Source: Microvirga soli
Lineage (GTDB): Bacteria > Pseudomonadota > Alphaproteobacteria > Rhizobiales > Beijerinckiaceae
DNA length: 64,000 nt
Assembly: GCF_016734765.1 (NCBI RefSeq)
Contig: NZ_JAERQE010000003.1
Location: 248,001-312,000 of the forward strand
Direction: 5' to 3'
In this document: piece by piece, positions 8,206 to 16,636 of the stretch
Position numbering within the stretch: position 1 is the stretch's first letter
Layout of the letters: each line of letters begins with the position of its first letter
Position numbers and translations under genes: made by a program
The notes under the pieces: model-generated
Database searches by the model: none
The model's input: only the letters and a program-made list of their open reading frames with translations
Told to the model about the DNA's origin: nothing

Positions 8206-9317
8206 GACAGCTCCGCGCGTACGAAGGCTGCAAGGCGTTGAAGGCCCGCCTCCAGATGATGGGCCGGGGCACCGATGCCGATCCGGATGTAGCGATCCAT
8301 GCCATAGACATCGCCCGGCAGCAGCATGATGCTGCGCTCCTCGCGCAGACGATGCACCAGCTCCGTGGAGTTCATGGGCATGGCATAGCGGATGAACGCC
8401 ATGCCGCCGGCCTTGGGTGGCACGAACGAGAACAGGTCGCTGTTCTCATCGACCCAGCGCTGCAGGAGAGCGAGATTTTCGCGCAGGATGCGCTTGCTGC
8501 GTGAAAGAATTTCCTGCCGCTTTGCCGGTTCCACGACGATCTCGGCCACGAACTCGCTGACGGCACCTGTCGTGATCGACGTGTAGTCCTTGCTCTGCCA
8601 TGAGGCGTAGATCTCCTGCGCGGGTCCGACGAGCCAGCCGATGCGCAGACCGGGAAGCGCCACCGCCTTCGAGAGGCCGCTGGTGATGATGGCCTTCTCG
8701 TAAAGATCGGCGAAGCTCGGAGGCTCATCCTGCTCCAGCTCCGCTCCTTTGTAGACCTCGTCAGCATGCAGGTAGATCCCATGCTCGCGGGCAATCGCCA
8801 CCAGCCCGTCCATCGTCTCGCGCGATAGAACGCTGCCCGTCGGATTGTTGGGGTTGCAGATCGTCATCATCTTCGTGCGGGACGACACGGCCTTTCGCAC
8901 GTCGTCGAGATCGGGAGTCCATCCCAGCTCTTCGCGGAGAACAACCTCCTTGACGGTCACGCCGATGGCACGGGCCCACCCCCAGATCTGCAGGTAGTTC
9001 GGAACGAAGACGACGAGTTCGTCGCCCGGCTCCAAGAGCGACATGACGAGCAGGAAGTTGGCTTCGGCCGAACCGTTGGTGACAATCACTTCGTCGGCGG
9101 TGCGCTCGCGGTACAACTTGGCAATGGCCTGCCGCAGCTCGACGCGCCCGTTCGTCCAGCCGTAACCGAGTTCCACGTCGAGCAGCTGCTCCTGCTGGGC
9201 AGGTGTCAGGAGTTCACGCAGGGAATAGGGATGCACCCCGCTGTCGGACAGGTTGTACTCGACCGTGTTCTCATACAGCGACTGAATGCGCTCCAGCGTG
9301 AACTCTTCGATTTTCAT
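8202..9317 (-). CDS. PLP-dependent aminotransferase, class I/II
   Basis: 371 residues, fold type I. Motifs: YGWTNGRVELRQAI, NPNNPTGSVLS, HADEVYKGAE and SGLSKAVALPGLRIGW, in which K217 should form the Schiff base with PLP. ATG at 9317 is preceded by GGAGATCCC; this start aligns its PLP lysine with that of the divergent paralogue, also K217. It is clearly a sister of the 9474-10589 protein, sharing the unusual N-terminal pattern S(D/E)SGVHPxx. The substrate is not evident. Co-transcribed with the downstream regulator. Confidence 0.9.
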   Translation of the reverse strand: MKIEEFTLERIQSLYENTVEYNLSDSGVHPYSLRELLTPAQQEQLLDVELGYGWTNGRVELRQAIAKLYRERTADEVIVTNGSAEANFLLVMSLLEPGDELVVFVPNYLQIWGWARAIGVTVKEVVLREELGWTPDLDDVRKAVSSRTKMMTICNPNNPTGSVLSRETMDGLVAIAREHGIYLHADEVYKGAELEQDEPPSFADLYEKAIITSGLSKAVALPGLRIGWLVGPAQEIYASWQSKDYTSITTGAVSEFVAEIVVEPAKRQEILSRSKRILRENLALLQRWVDENSDLFSFVPPKAGGMAFIRYAMPMNSTELVHRLREERSIMLLPGDVYGMDRYIRIGIGAPAHHLEAGLQRLAAFVRAELS

Positions 9318-9369
9318 GGGATCTCCGCAAGGCTGAGCAAGGCTTTTGAGGTTCTGTAGCATCATGGAT

Positions 9370-9387
9370 TTGGACAAGAAAGTCCAA
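9370..9387. promoter_or_regulatory. Inverted repeat in the divergent aminotransferase promoter region
   Basis: TTGGAC, six bases, then GTCCAA: a perfect six-base inverted repeat in the 156-bp gap between the divergent aminotransferase starts. A smaller TTGA-CGGT-TCAA element follows eight bases later (9395-9406). One of these is a plausible operator for the YheO/DauR-type regulator, because it could serve both operons. There is no direct evidence of binding. Confidence 0.4.
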
Positions 9388-9473
9388 TTTAGACTTGACG
9401 GTTCAAAACTTCCTCTGCCATGGTCCGGGTTCATTCAGCGCCGGAGCGCTGTCATTCCCGCATTGGAGCCATC

Positions 9474-10589
9474 GTGCAGTTCGATACCTTTCTCATGGAA
9501 CGGAACCAAACGCTGTTTGAGAACGGCGTCGAGATCAATCTGACCGAGAGCGGCGTACATCCCTGCACCATCGAGGAGATCATGCCGGCGGACGCCGCGC
9601 AGGCGCTCCTGCGGCTGCCGCTCGGCTATGGCTGGACCGACGGACGGCCGGATCTGAGATCCGCGATCGCAAGCTGGTATCCGGGTGCATCGCCCTCCAA
9701 CGTGCTGGTGACCAACGGCTCTTCGGAGGCCACGATGATCGCCCTGATGGCCATGGTGAATCCGGGCGACAAGGTTCTCTTCCCGGTTCCCAACTTCATG
9801 CAGGTTGATGGCCTCGGGCGCGCTCTCGGCATGAATGTTCAGCGGCTGCCTCTCATGGCCGATCAAGGATGGCAGATCGATCCGAATGCGCTCGCGCAGG
9901 AAGTGAGCGGCGGCGTGAAGCTGATTGCCGTGACCAATCCCGGCAATCCGACAGGCGCCGTTCTCTCGCCCCGTAGCCGCGAGCTTCTGCTGGAGACCGC
10001 GCGCGAGGCAGGAGCTTGGCTCATGGTCGACGAGATCTATCGCGGAGGCGAGATCGATGGGGCTGAGACGGAAACGTTTTATGGCAGCTACGACCGCGTC
10101 ATCGTCACCAGCAGCCTGTCGAAATCTTTCGCCTGCCCGGGCCTACGTCTCGGCTGGATCGTCGGACCTGAAGTCGTCGCTGAGGAGGCTGCCAAGCGGC
10201 AGGACTACACCACCATCGGCAGCGGAATCCTCAGCCAGATCGTTGCTGCCGCCGTGATGGCACCGGAGAACCGCGAGCGCATTCTGGCGCGGGGGCGGGC
10301 TTTGCTGCGCGAGAATGCGGACATCGTCCAGCGCTGGATCGAAAAGCAAAATCGCTGGTCCTGGCAGCGCCCAGCAGCCGGTGGCATGGCCTTCCTGCAT
10401 TATGATTTCGACATGTCCTCCGAGGATTTGTCCAATGCGTTCCGGGAAGAAGAAAGTGTGTTCGTCGTGGCCGGAAGCTGGTTCGGGATCGAGAACCATA
10501 TCCGTGTCGGCATCGGTGTGAAGACGGAGCATCTCGTGGAGGGCCTCGCCCGGCTCGACAGCTTTCTGGCGCGTCGCGATCTGGCTTGA
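9474..10589 (+). CDS. PLP-dependent aminotransferase, class I/II (paralogue of divergent gene)
   Basis: 371 residues, fold type I, with YGWTDGRPDLRSAIA, NPGNPTGAVLS, MVDEIYRGGE and SSLSKSFACPGLRLGW (K217 is the PLP lysine). GTG at 9474 is chosen because GGAG lies six bases upstream and because it aligns the N-terminus and PLP lysine with the divergent paralogue; the frame is open further upstream to 9420. It is the first gene of a rightward operon with the M20 peptidase, dehydratase and OCD-family genes. It could act on the same ligand family as its sister or in the reverse direction; this is inference. Confidence 0.9.
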   Translation: MQFDTFLMERNQTLFENGVEINLTESGVHPCTIEEIMPADAAQALLRLPLGYGWTDGRPDLRSAIASWYPGASPSNVLVTNGSSEATMIALMAMVNPGDKVLFPVPNFMQVDGLGRALGMNVQRLPLMADQGWQIDPNALAQEVSGGVKLIAVTNPGNPTGAVLSPRSRELLLETAREAGAWLMVDEIYRGGEIDGAETETFYGSYDRVIVTSSLSKSFACPGLRLGWIVGPEVVAEEAAKRQDYTTIGSGILSQIVAAAVMAPENRERILARGRALLRENADIVQRWIEKQNRWSWQRPAAGGMAFLHYDFDMSSEDLSNAFREEESVFVVAGSWFGIENHIRVGIGVKTEHLVEGLARLDSFLARRDLA

Positions 10590-10601
10590 AGCGAGTTCAA
10601 C

Positions 10602-11993
10602 GTGATGCTGCCACACGCCAATCTGTTGAAGGCAAGCGAAGATCTTCGCCGTCTCGTCGCCATTCCATCGGTCAGCGCGCGTGGAGAGAAACTCGTCGAG
10701 TGCGCCGAGGCTGTTCGCGACCTGCTCGCTGAGGCGGGCTTCGATACGGAAATCCAACAGGGAGACGTAGGTCCCTTCGTCATCGGCGAGATCGGCAGCG
10801 GCCCTCTGACGGTGATGATCTACAATCACTACGATGTTCAGCCCGAAGATCCGGTGTCGCTCTGGCATTCCCCTCCCTTCGAGATGTCCGAGCGCGATGG
10901 GCGCTGGTACGGACGCGGCGTTGCCGACGACAAGGGCGAATTCATCAGCCGGCTCGCAGGCTGGCGCCTGTTTCGGGAACATCATCCCGGCCCCTTGCCG
11001 TTCAGGCTCATCTGGCTTGTCGACGGCGAGGAGGAGATCGGCAGTCCTTCGCTGGAAGCGTTCCTGAAGCGGCGCCTCGACGGCGAGGCGGTGGATGTCT
11101 GCTGGTGGGAATATGGCGAGGTCGACGCAAGCGGGCGGCCGATCATTCTCTGCGGCTTCAAAGGCGTGATGGCCGTCGAGCTGCGCGCCAGAACGGCCCA
11201 GGCGGACATGCATTCGAGTCTGGGCGCCGTCTTCGACAATCCGCTGTGGAGGCTTGCAGCCGCAACGGCATCGCTGCGCGACGGAACGGGGCGGATCCTG
11301 ATCGACGGCTTCTACGATGCCGTCCGGCAGCCCGCTCCCAGCGATAATGAGCTGGCCTCGGCTCCTCCATACTCCCTCGACAGCCTGATGGATGCCACTG
11401 GCGCGCAGCGGCTTCTCGACGGGATCGATGCCGCAAACTTTTATCGCGCCGTCAACTTTGAGCCTTGCATGAACGTCAATGGCTTCTCCGGGGGCTATGC
11501 GGGCGAGGGCGCAAAGACCGTCCTGCCGGCGGAAGGTGCGGTCAAGATCGACCTCCGGCTCGTGCCCGATCAGGACCCGCAGCGCATCGTTGCGCTTCTG
11601 CGCGCTCATCTCGACAAACATGGCTTCGGGGACATCGAACTCATCGTTCACGATGCCAATGTGAAGCCGGTACGATCAGCAGCCGATCACTGGTTCGTTC
11701 AGGATGCGAAGGCGGTTCTCGAAGAGTGTTTTGGCCAGCCGGCCATCGTGCAGCCCAGCTCCCCGGCGTCGGGCACCGCCCATCCTTTCGTCGAGCAGCT
11801 GGGCGCAGAGATCGTCGGCCTCGGCCTGACCCATCATGGCGCCATGCTCCACTCGCCCAATGAGAACATCATCATCGATCAGTTCGTCAGGATGATCGAA
11901 TGCTCTGCTGCCATCTTTGCAAGGCTCTCAGAGAGAGCGTATCGAATGAGGCAGTCGAGCCCTGCGCAGCCGACACATGGAGAAACGCCATGA
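10602..11993 (+). CDS. M20 family metallopeptidase (dipeptidase/deacylase)
   Basis: 463 residues, a full M20 enzyme with its dimerisation insert. Zinc-site motifs are visible: IYNHYDVQP (metal His and the nearby Asp), GRGVADDKG (bridging Asp), DGEEEIGSP (catalytic and metal Glu pair), and a late HHG near the C-terminus. Family members hydrolyse dipeptides or N-acyl amino acids in the cytoplasm. It starts 12 bases after the aminotransferase (GTG 10602 or ATG 10605) and its stop overlaps the dehydratase start by four bases. In this context it probably frees an amino acid from a conjugate; this is inferred. Confidence 0.9.
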   Translation: MMLPHANLLKASEDLRRLVAIPSVSARGEKLVECAEAVRDLLAEAGFDTEIQQGDVGPFVIGEIGSGPLTVMIYNHYDVQPEDPVSLWHSPPFEMSERDGRWYGRGVADDKGEFISRLAGWRLFREHHPGPLPFRLIWLVDGEEEIGSPSLEAFLKRRLDGEAVDVCWWEYGEVDASGRPIILCGFKGVMAVELRARTAQADMHSSLGAVFDNPLWRLAAATASLRDGTGRILIDGFYDAVRQPAPSDNELASAPPYSLDSLMDATGAQRLLDGIDAANFYRAVNFEPCMNVNGFSGGYAGEGAKTVLPAEGAVKIDLRLVPDQDPQRIVALLRAHLDKHGFGDIELIVHDANVKPVRSAADHWFVQDAKAVLEECFGQPAIVQPSSPASGTAHPFVEQLGAEIVGLGLTHHGAMLHSPNENIIIDQFVRMIECSAAIFARLSERAYRMRQSSPAQPTHGETP

Positions 11994-12967
11994 TCAGCAT
12001 CGTTCTTGAGGCCGCCGCCCGATCAGTGCAGGCGCGCCAGCGGATCCGCAATCATATTTACGAGACACCCTTGCTTCCATCGCGGCAGATCGGTCGGGAG
12101 ACAGGCTCGTCGTTATACTTCAAGGCCGAGAACTTCCAGCTCACCGGATCCTTCAAGATCCGAGGCGCAGCAAGCAAGATGACGTCGCTTGGCGTCGACC
12201 GCGAGGTCATCACGGCCTCATCCGGCAACCATGGCATTGCCTCGGCGCAGGCCGCTGCATCCATTGGTCAGGCACTCACCGTCGTGCTGCCCGAAACCGT
12301 AGCGCAGGCCAAGCTCGAACGGATTCGTTCCTTCAATGTGAACGTCGTTCTGCATGGCGCGGAGAGCGGATTGGCGGAGCTTCACGCGCAGGAAGAGGCG
12401 GCGGCCCGCGGTCTCGTCTATGTGTCTCCCTACAACGACCCCGAAATCGTTGCAGGGCAGGGGACCATCGGACTCGAACTGCTCGAGCAGGCGGAGAGGA
12501 TCGACAACATCTTCATCGCCATGGGAGGCGGCGGGCTAATCGGCGGCATCGGGGCCGTGCTCAAGAGCTTCAGTCTCGGAACGCGGATATACGGCGTGGC
12601 GGCCCAGAACTCGGCGGCTCTTGCGGCATCCATGATTGCCGGACGTGTTGTCGAGACCGAGCATCGCGACACGCTTGCGGATGGCGTTGCAGGCGGGATG
12701 GATGAGGACAGCATCACGCTACCCCTTGCCGTCGCGGTCGTCGACGAGGTCGTCACCTGCACGGAGGCCGAGATCGCCAGTGCTCTCCGGGATCTGGTTT
12801 ACAAGGAGAACCAGATCGTGGAAGGTGCGGCGGCTCTCGCGCTGGCCGGGTTCCTCAAGGTCGCAGAAAGCTGCAGAGGTCAAAACAACGTCGTCGTGCT
12901 CTGTGGAGCGAATTTCGATCGGGACAAGATTTTCTCTGTCCTGAACGGTCAAGGGCGACAGTCATGA
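11990..12967 (+). CDS. Threonine-dehydratase-like PLP enzyme (fold type II; possible beta-hydroxy amino acid dehydratase)
   Basis: 325 residues. SFKIRGA contains the PLP lysine, K56; SSGNHG binds substrate carboxylate; GGGGLIGG holds the PLP phosphate. There is no C-terminal ACT domain, so it is of the catabolic, non-feedback-inhibited type. The family dehydrates serine, threonine or 3-hydroxyaspartate, and includes EutB (hydroxyectoine use) and BhcB (beta-hydroxyaspartate cycle). ATG at 11990 follows GGAGAAACGCC and overlaps the previous stop. The 4-bp overlap with the following OCD-family gene suggests that the imine it makes is handed to a reductase. Specificity cannot be read from sequence alone. 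Confidence 0.88.
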   Translation: MISIVLEAAARSVQARQRIRNHIYETPLLPSRQIGRETGSSLYFKAENFQLTGSFKIRGAASKMTSLGVDREVITASSGNHGIASAQAAASIGQALTVVLPETVAQAKLERIRSFNVNVVLHGAESGLAELHAQEEAAARGLVYVSPYNDPEIVAGQGTIGLELLEQAERIDNIFIAMGGGGLIGGIGAVLKSFSLGTRIYGVAAQNSAALAASMIAGRVVETEHRDTLADGVAGGMDEDSITLPLAVAVVDEVVTCTEAEIASALRDLVYKENQIVEGAAALALAGFLKVAESCRGQNNVVVLCGANFDRDKIFSVLNGQGRQS

Positions 12968-13923
12968 CGGATGCTGGTTCGATCACCTTTCTCGATGCAT
13001 CGCAAATCGAGCAGCGTCTGAAAGGGCTCGACCTCGTACGCCTCATGGAAGGCGCTTTCGCAGCCTTCTCCCGCGGCGAGGCGGTGGTTCCACCGCCGGG
13101 TGAACTCCTGTTCGAGGATCCGCCGGGTGAGGTCCACATCAAGTATGGCTACCTGAAGTCCGGCGATACTTATGTGGTCAAGATCGCATCCGGCTTCTGG
13201 AACAATCCTGCACATGGCTTGAGCAGCAGCGACGGCCTGCTGCTCGTCTTCAGAAAGGATACGGGACAGTTGGCCGCCGTGCTCAACGATCACGGGCGCC
13301 TGACGGATCTGCGCACGGCCGCCGCAGGAGCCGTTGCGGCCAAATACCTTGCGCCTGAGCAGATCGAGGCTATCGGCGTGCTCGGCACCGGAATTCAGGC
13401 TGAACTTCAAGTTCAACTGCTCCAGGCGGTGCGGCCGTGTCGAAACATCGTGTTCTGGGGACGCAATCGGGAGAGGGGAGAAGCTTATGCCCGGCGGATG
13501 CGCGATAGAGGGTTCCTCGTAGAGGCTGCGCGTTCGCCGGCCGAGGTCGCATCCCGCTGCCACCTGATCGTCACCGCAACCGCAAGCTCGGAGCCACTCC
13601 TGCAATGGAGCGACATTCAGCCCGCCACCCACATCGCGTGCATCGGCGCCGACAGTGCCGACAAGCAGGAGCTTGATGCATCGATCATCAGGCAAGCTGA
13701 TCTCGTCGTGACGGACAGCCGGGCGCAGGGCCGGTCAAGAGGAGAGCTCTGGCACGCCTACCGGGCCGATGACGCAGCGATGAGCGGAATCGTCGAGATC
13801 GGTGAAATCGTTTCCAGTGCAGTCAATGGGCGAACGGCCGCCGAGCAGGTGACGGTCTCGACGTTCTCAGGACTTGCCGTTCAGGACATTGCAATCGCGT
13901 CGGCTGTTCTCAGCCGATCTTAA
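12964..13923 (+). CDS. Ornithine cyclodeaminase / mu-crystallin family protein (possible imine reductase)
   Basis: 319 residues with the family core: VVKIASGFWNNP (conserved Lys), NDHGRLTDLRTAAAGAVAA, the Rossmann loop GVLGTGIQAE, and GADSADKQELD near the second active-site region. Members are NAD(P)-dependent: ornithine cyclodeaminase, alanine dehydrogenase, iminosuccinate reductase BhcD and ectoine protein EutC. Immediate coupling to a dehydratase gene (ATGA overlap) favours reduction of an imine to an amino acid over proline synthesis from ornithine. It is the last gene of the operon; its stop overlaps the end of a convergent gene. Confidence 0.88.
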   Translation: MTDAGSITFLDASQIEQRLKGLDLVRLMEGAFAAFSRGEAVVPPPGELLFEDPPGEVHIKYGYLKSGDTYVVKIASGFWNNPAHGLSSSDGLLLVFRKDTGQLAAVLNDHGRLTDLRTAAAGAVAAKYLAPEQIEAIGVLGTGIQAELQVQLLQAVRPCRNIVFWGRNRERGEAYARRMRDRGFLVEAARSPAEVASRCHLIVTATASSEPLLQWSDIQPATHIACIGADSADKQELDASIIRQADLVVTDSRAQGRSRGELWHAYRADDAAMSGIVEIGEIVSSAVNGRTAAEQVTVSTFSGLAVQDIAIASAVLSRS

Positions 13924-14528
13924 GATCGTTGCCCCTCAGGGGCATGGTCGATCCTCTCGATCAAGGCATCGATCTCTGCCATCTTTCCAATGCGGCGCTT
14001 GCACTGCCTGTCGAGATGCCAGGCTCGGCCGATGCTCAGCGCCAAGAGCGGCATTGCCCAGAGAATGCTGATGACGTTCAGGAGCACGAGGGTGAGGAAG
14101 GCGATCGATAGGATCCATGCCTCGATGCGCCCGAAGCCTTCGGTGAACTCGTTTCTCATGAACAGCTGCTGCCGTTCTATCATGAGCTGGCTCTTGGCGT
14201 ATTCGAACAGGTGCTTTTGATGATCGACCGTCCGGGAGCCGCGCTGCCGCTCAAGGACGCCCTTGAGTGCCGCAATATCGGAGAAACGATCCGGGGTGTC
14301 GTAAGCTCGCTCTTTCGGCGCAAAGGCCGCGACGATCCGGCGGTGGAGAGCAACGAGAGCCGGAGGTTGGTTGTCCTGACTGGTCTGGAGAGCGGTCGGG
14401 TCGAAGGTTTCCGTGATGCGGCGGCGGATCCGAGTGACGGTGGCTCCCTGTCCCTGGCGCTCGAACGTGCTGGCGACATGCCTTGCAATCGCTGTTTCGA
14501 TCGTTGCTTCTGCCCTGTCGCTCGACAT
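13920..14528 (-). CDS. Hypothetical membrane protein
   Basis: About 202 residues. A long hydrophilic N-terminal region, rich in Arg and Glu and largely helical, is followed by one hydrophobic hairpin (about 140-172, ILSIAFLTLVLLNVISILWAM start) and a basic cytoplasmic tail ending EGQRS. No family recognised. ATG 14528 is preceded by AAGGAAG; a GTG three bases earlier is also possible. A CtrA-like site lies about 95 bases upstream, which suggests cell-cycle or flagellar-type timing if it is used. Confidence 0.65.
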   Translation of the reverse strand: MSSDRAEATIETAIARHVASTFERQGQGATVTRIRRRITETFDPTALQTSQDNQPPALVALHRRIVAAFAPKERAYDTPDRFSDIAALKGVLERQRGSRTVDHQKHLFEYAKSQLMIERQQLFMRNEFTEGFGRIEAWILSIAFLTLVLLNVISILWAMPLLALSIGRAWHLDRQCKRRIGKMAEIDALIERIDHAPEGQRS

Positions 14529-14622
14529 CACCAGCTTCCTTCGCCTTTGGCCTGCCGGACGTCGAAGGCGGAACGCTCGCCGGCACCATTGCTGCGGCAG
14601 TTGATGAAGTGTGAAACAACAG

Positions 14623-14641
14623 GGTTAATGGATGCTTAACC
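14623..14641. promoter_or_regulatory. Candidate CtrA-binding site (TTAA-N7-TTAA)
   Basis: GGTTAA, seven bases, TTAACC: a full match to the alphaproteobacterial CtrA consensus TTAA-N7-TTAA (half-sites at 14625-14628 and 14636-14639) with symmetrical GG/CC flanks. It lies in the gap upstream of the leftward gene starting at 14528 and beyond the stop of the gene ending at 14703, where a promoter is expected. Binding is inferred from the motif only. Confidence 0.55.
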
Positions 14642-14702
14642 GAAGCAACTGTTCGCGGGATATCCTGGCAGACAATCTCGCTTAAGCAGGGCCAGGAACG
14701 GG

Positions 14703-15254
14703 TTAGCGCTGATCCTCGGGTAGCATGCCGGCCAGGTCCTGAAGGAACTTGATGGATGCGGCCGGGCGCCCTTCCTGTTCGGCGACCTTGATGATGTGGT
14801 TCAGGATAGTGGCAATCTCGCTCAGCTTCGCGACGCGCCCGGCGGAGAGAACGTGAAAGAATGTCGAGAATGCCACCGCGATCGCCTGATCGTGCTCTTC
14901 CAGTACGCGACATTGTTCCTTGAGCGCTTTGATGTCCCTCTCCTGAGCCGAGACGATTTCGACGAGAGTCAGCATCTGCTCGGCCAGGGTATCCAAGGAG
15001 GTGTTCATGTCGCTGAAGCGTTCCAATTGGGCATGAATAGGCGGGCGATGATCGTCTTGATGATCGATCTTGGGAGATGAGGGTGAGGGCTGATCGTTCT
15101 CTAGGGTTTTGGGATTTACACTCGGAGCCAAAGGCTCTCCAAGCACAGGTCCCGCTTTCTCTGCAATGATACGGGGAAGCCCGATTGTGCGGGCAACCCT
15201 GGTCGCCGCCTGCTGCATGAAATGACGTAACTTCACCTGAACACCGGCAATCAC
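14703..15254 (-). CDS. Hypothetical protein with coiled-coil region
   Basis: 183 residues, soluble. A basic N-terminus (KLRHFMQQAATRVARTIGLP) is followed by a Pro/Ser/Asp-rich linker, then heptad-like helix (roughly 85-120, SLDTLAEQMLTLVEIVSAQE start) and a helical C-terminal domain. No family recognised. GTG at 15254 follows GCAGGAAC; a shorter start at 15218 is possible. Another long open frame on the same strand has shuffled Ser/Arg/Pro-rich composition and was not accepted. Confidence 0.6.
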   Translation of the reverse strand: MIAGVQVKLRHFMQQAATRVARTIGLPRIIAEKAGPVLGEPLAPSVNPKTLENDQPSPSSPKIDHQDDHRPPIHAQLERFSDMNTSLDTLAEQMLTLVEIVSAQERDIKALKEQCRVLEEHDQAIAVAFSTFFHVLSAGRVAKLSEIATILNHIIKVAEQEGRPAASIKFLQDLAGMLPEDQR

Positions 15255-15388
15255 GTTCCTGCTTTCGCTCGGAAGAGTGCGCCATCTTCTTCACGAGGGA
15301 TGGCTCACCAGACGGTATCATGTCTTGAGCACGAATGCTCCATGAAGGTCATCTCAAATATCCGGCCTCTCGGGTCACCATATGCCGT

Positions 15389-16636
15389 CTACCCGCGGGC
15401 ATAGAGCAGCCGGGCGCGAATAGTCCCCTCCAGAGCGCGGATCTCCTCCAGGGTTTCGCGGCTCTGCTCTGGCTGACCTTCCACCTCGATCACCACATAC
15501 CCGAGTTCGCCATCTGTCTGCAGGTGCTGGGCCGTGATGTTGAGGCCGCGCTGGGAGAAAGCATTGTTCAAGCGCCCGAGCATTCCAGGTACGTTCCTGT
15601 GCACATGGATATAGCGGGTGCCAGTGGTCCGGGCGGGCAACTGGACCTGGGGAAAGTTCACGGCTCCGACCGTCGTGCCCACGTCGGAATAATCGGTGAG
15701 CTTCTTGGCGACTTCGGCACCGATGCGCTCCTGTGCCTCTTCCGTGGATCCGCCGATGTGAGGTGTTAGAATAACATTGTCGAGACCCTGCAGCGGCGAG
15801 ACGAAGGGCTCCTTGTTGGATGCCGGCTCTACGGGGAATACATCGACGGCAGCGCCCCGCAGATGACCGCTCCGCAAGCTCTCAGCCAATGCATCGAGGT
15901 CGACCACGGTGCCGCGGCTGTTGTTGATGAGGTAGGCGCCCTTCTTCATCATGGCGATCTCGGCTTTGTCGATCATCCCATGGGTCGCCGGTGTCTCCGG
16001 CACATGCAGGCTGACGATGTCGCTCTGGCTCAGCAGAGCATGCAGGCTGTCGGCAGGCTCGGTGTTGCCGTGGCGGAGCTTGTCGGTCTGATCGAAGAAG
16101 ATGACGCGCATGCCCATGGCTTCCGCCAGATAGGAGAGCTGCGAGCCGATATTGCCGTAGCCGACAATGCCCAGGGTCTTTCCGCGTACCTCATGGCTGT
16201 CCGCGGCAGACTTGTCCCATTGACCTCCATGGGCCGCGGTGGATTTGGGGAAGGTGCGCCGCAGCAGCATGACGATCTCGCCGATCACCAACTCGGCGAC
16301 GCTCCTGGTGTTGGAGAACGGAGCGTTGAAGATGGGAATGCCGGCCTGCCGGGCGGCTTCCAGATCGACCTGGTTCGTCCCGACGCTGAAGCAGCCGGCA
16401 GCGATCAGCCGGTTGGCGGATTGCAGAACCCTGCTCGTCAGCTGGGTACGGGAGCGGATGCCCAGGAGATGGATGCCTTGCAGGGCCTCGATCAGTTCGT
16501 TCTCGTCGAGGGCCGTCTTGAGGTAGGTCAGGTTGGTGTAGCCCGCGGCCTTAATCAGATCCACGGCACTCTCGTTCACTCCCTCGAGCAACAGAACACG
16601 GATCTTGTCTTTCTGAAGAGAGAACATCTCGGACAT
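15389..16636 (-). CDS. serA: D-3-phosphoglycerate dehydrogenase
   Basis: 415 residues, the E. coli-like class: substrate- and NAD-binding domains (GIVGYGNIGSQ nucleotide loop; TPHIGGSTEEAQERIG with the catalytic His) plus a C-terminal ACT domain (VPGMLGRLNNAFSQRGLNI) that binds serine in feedback-inhibited enzymes. It oxidises 3-phosphoglycerate to 3-phosphohydroxypyruvate, the first step of serine synthesis. ATG at 16636 has GGAGCT just upstream. The gene stands alone: no serB or serC is adjacent. Hyphomicrobiales often have a second, longer SerA elsewhere, so this may be one of two. Confidence 0.92.
   Translation of the reverse strand: MSEMFSLQKDKIRVLLLEGVNESAVDLIKAAGYTNLTYLKTALDENELIEALQGIHLLGIRSRTQLTSRVLQSANRLIAAGCFSVGTNQVDLEAARQAGIPIFNAPFSNTRSVAELVIGEIVMLLRRTFPKSTAAHGGQWDKSAADSHEVRGKTLGIVGYGNIGSQLSYLAEAMGMRVIFFDQTDKLRHGNTEPADSLHALLSQSDIVSLHVPETPATHGMIDKAEIAMMKKGAYLINNSRGTVVDLDALAESLRSGHLRGAAVDVFPVEPASNKEPFVSPLQGLDNVILTPHIGGSTEEAQERIGAEVAKKLTDYSDVGTTVGAVNFPQVQLPARTTGTRYIHVHRNVPGMLGRLNNAFSQRGLNITAQHLQTDGELGYVVIEVEGQPEQSRETLEEIRALEGTIRARLLYARG

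Noticed and set aside
11990..13923. Direct naming of the two genes as eutB and eutC, or as bhcB and bhcD
   Set aside because: Pairing and families fit both, but eutA, eutD, eutE and the beta-hydroxyaspartate aldolase bhcC are absent from the locus, so symbols would overstate the evidence.
14251..15321. Long open frame on the minus strand (about 356 codons)
   Set aside because: Composition is dominated by Ser, Arg, Pro and His with no domain, and it overlaps two more plausible minus-strand genes in another frame.
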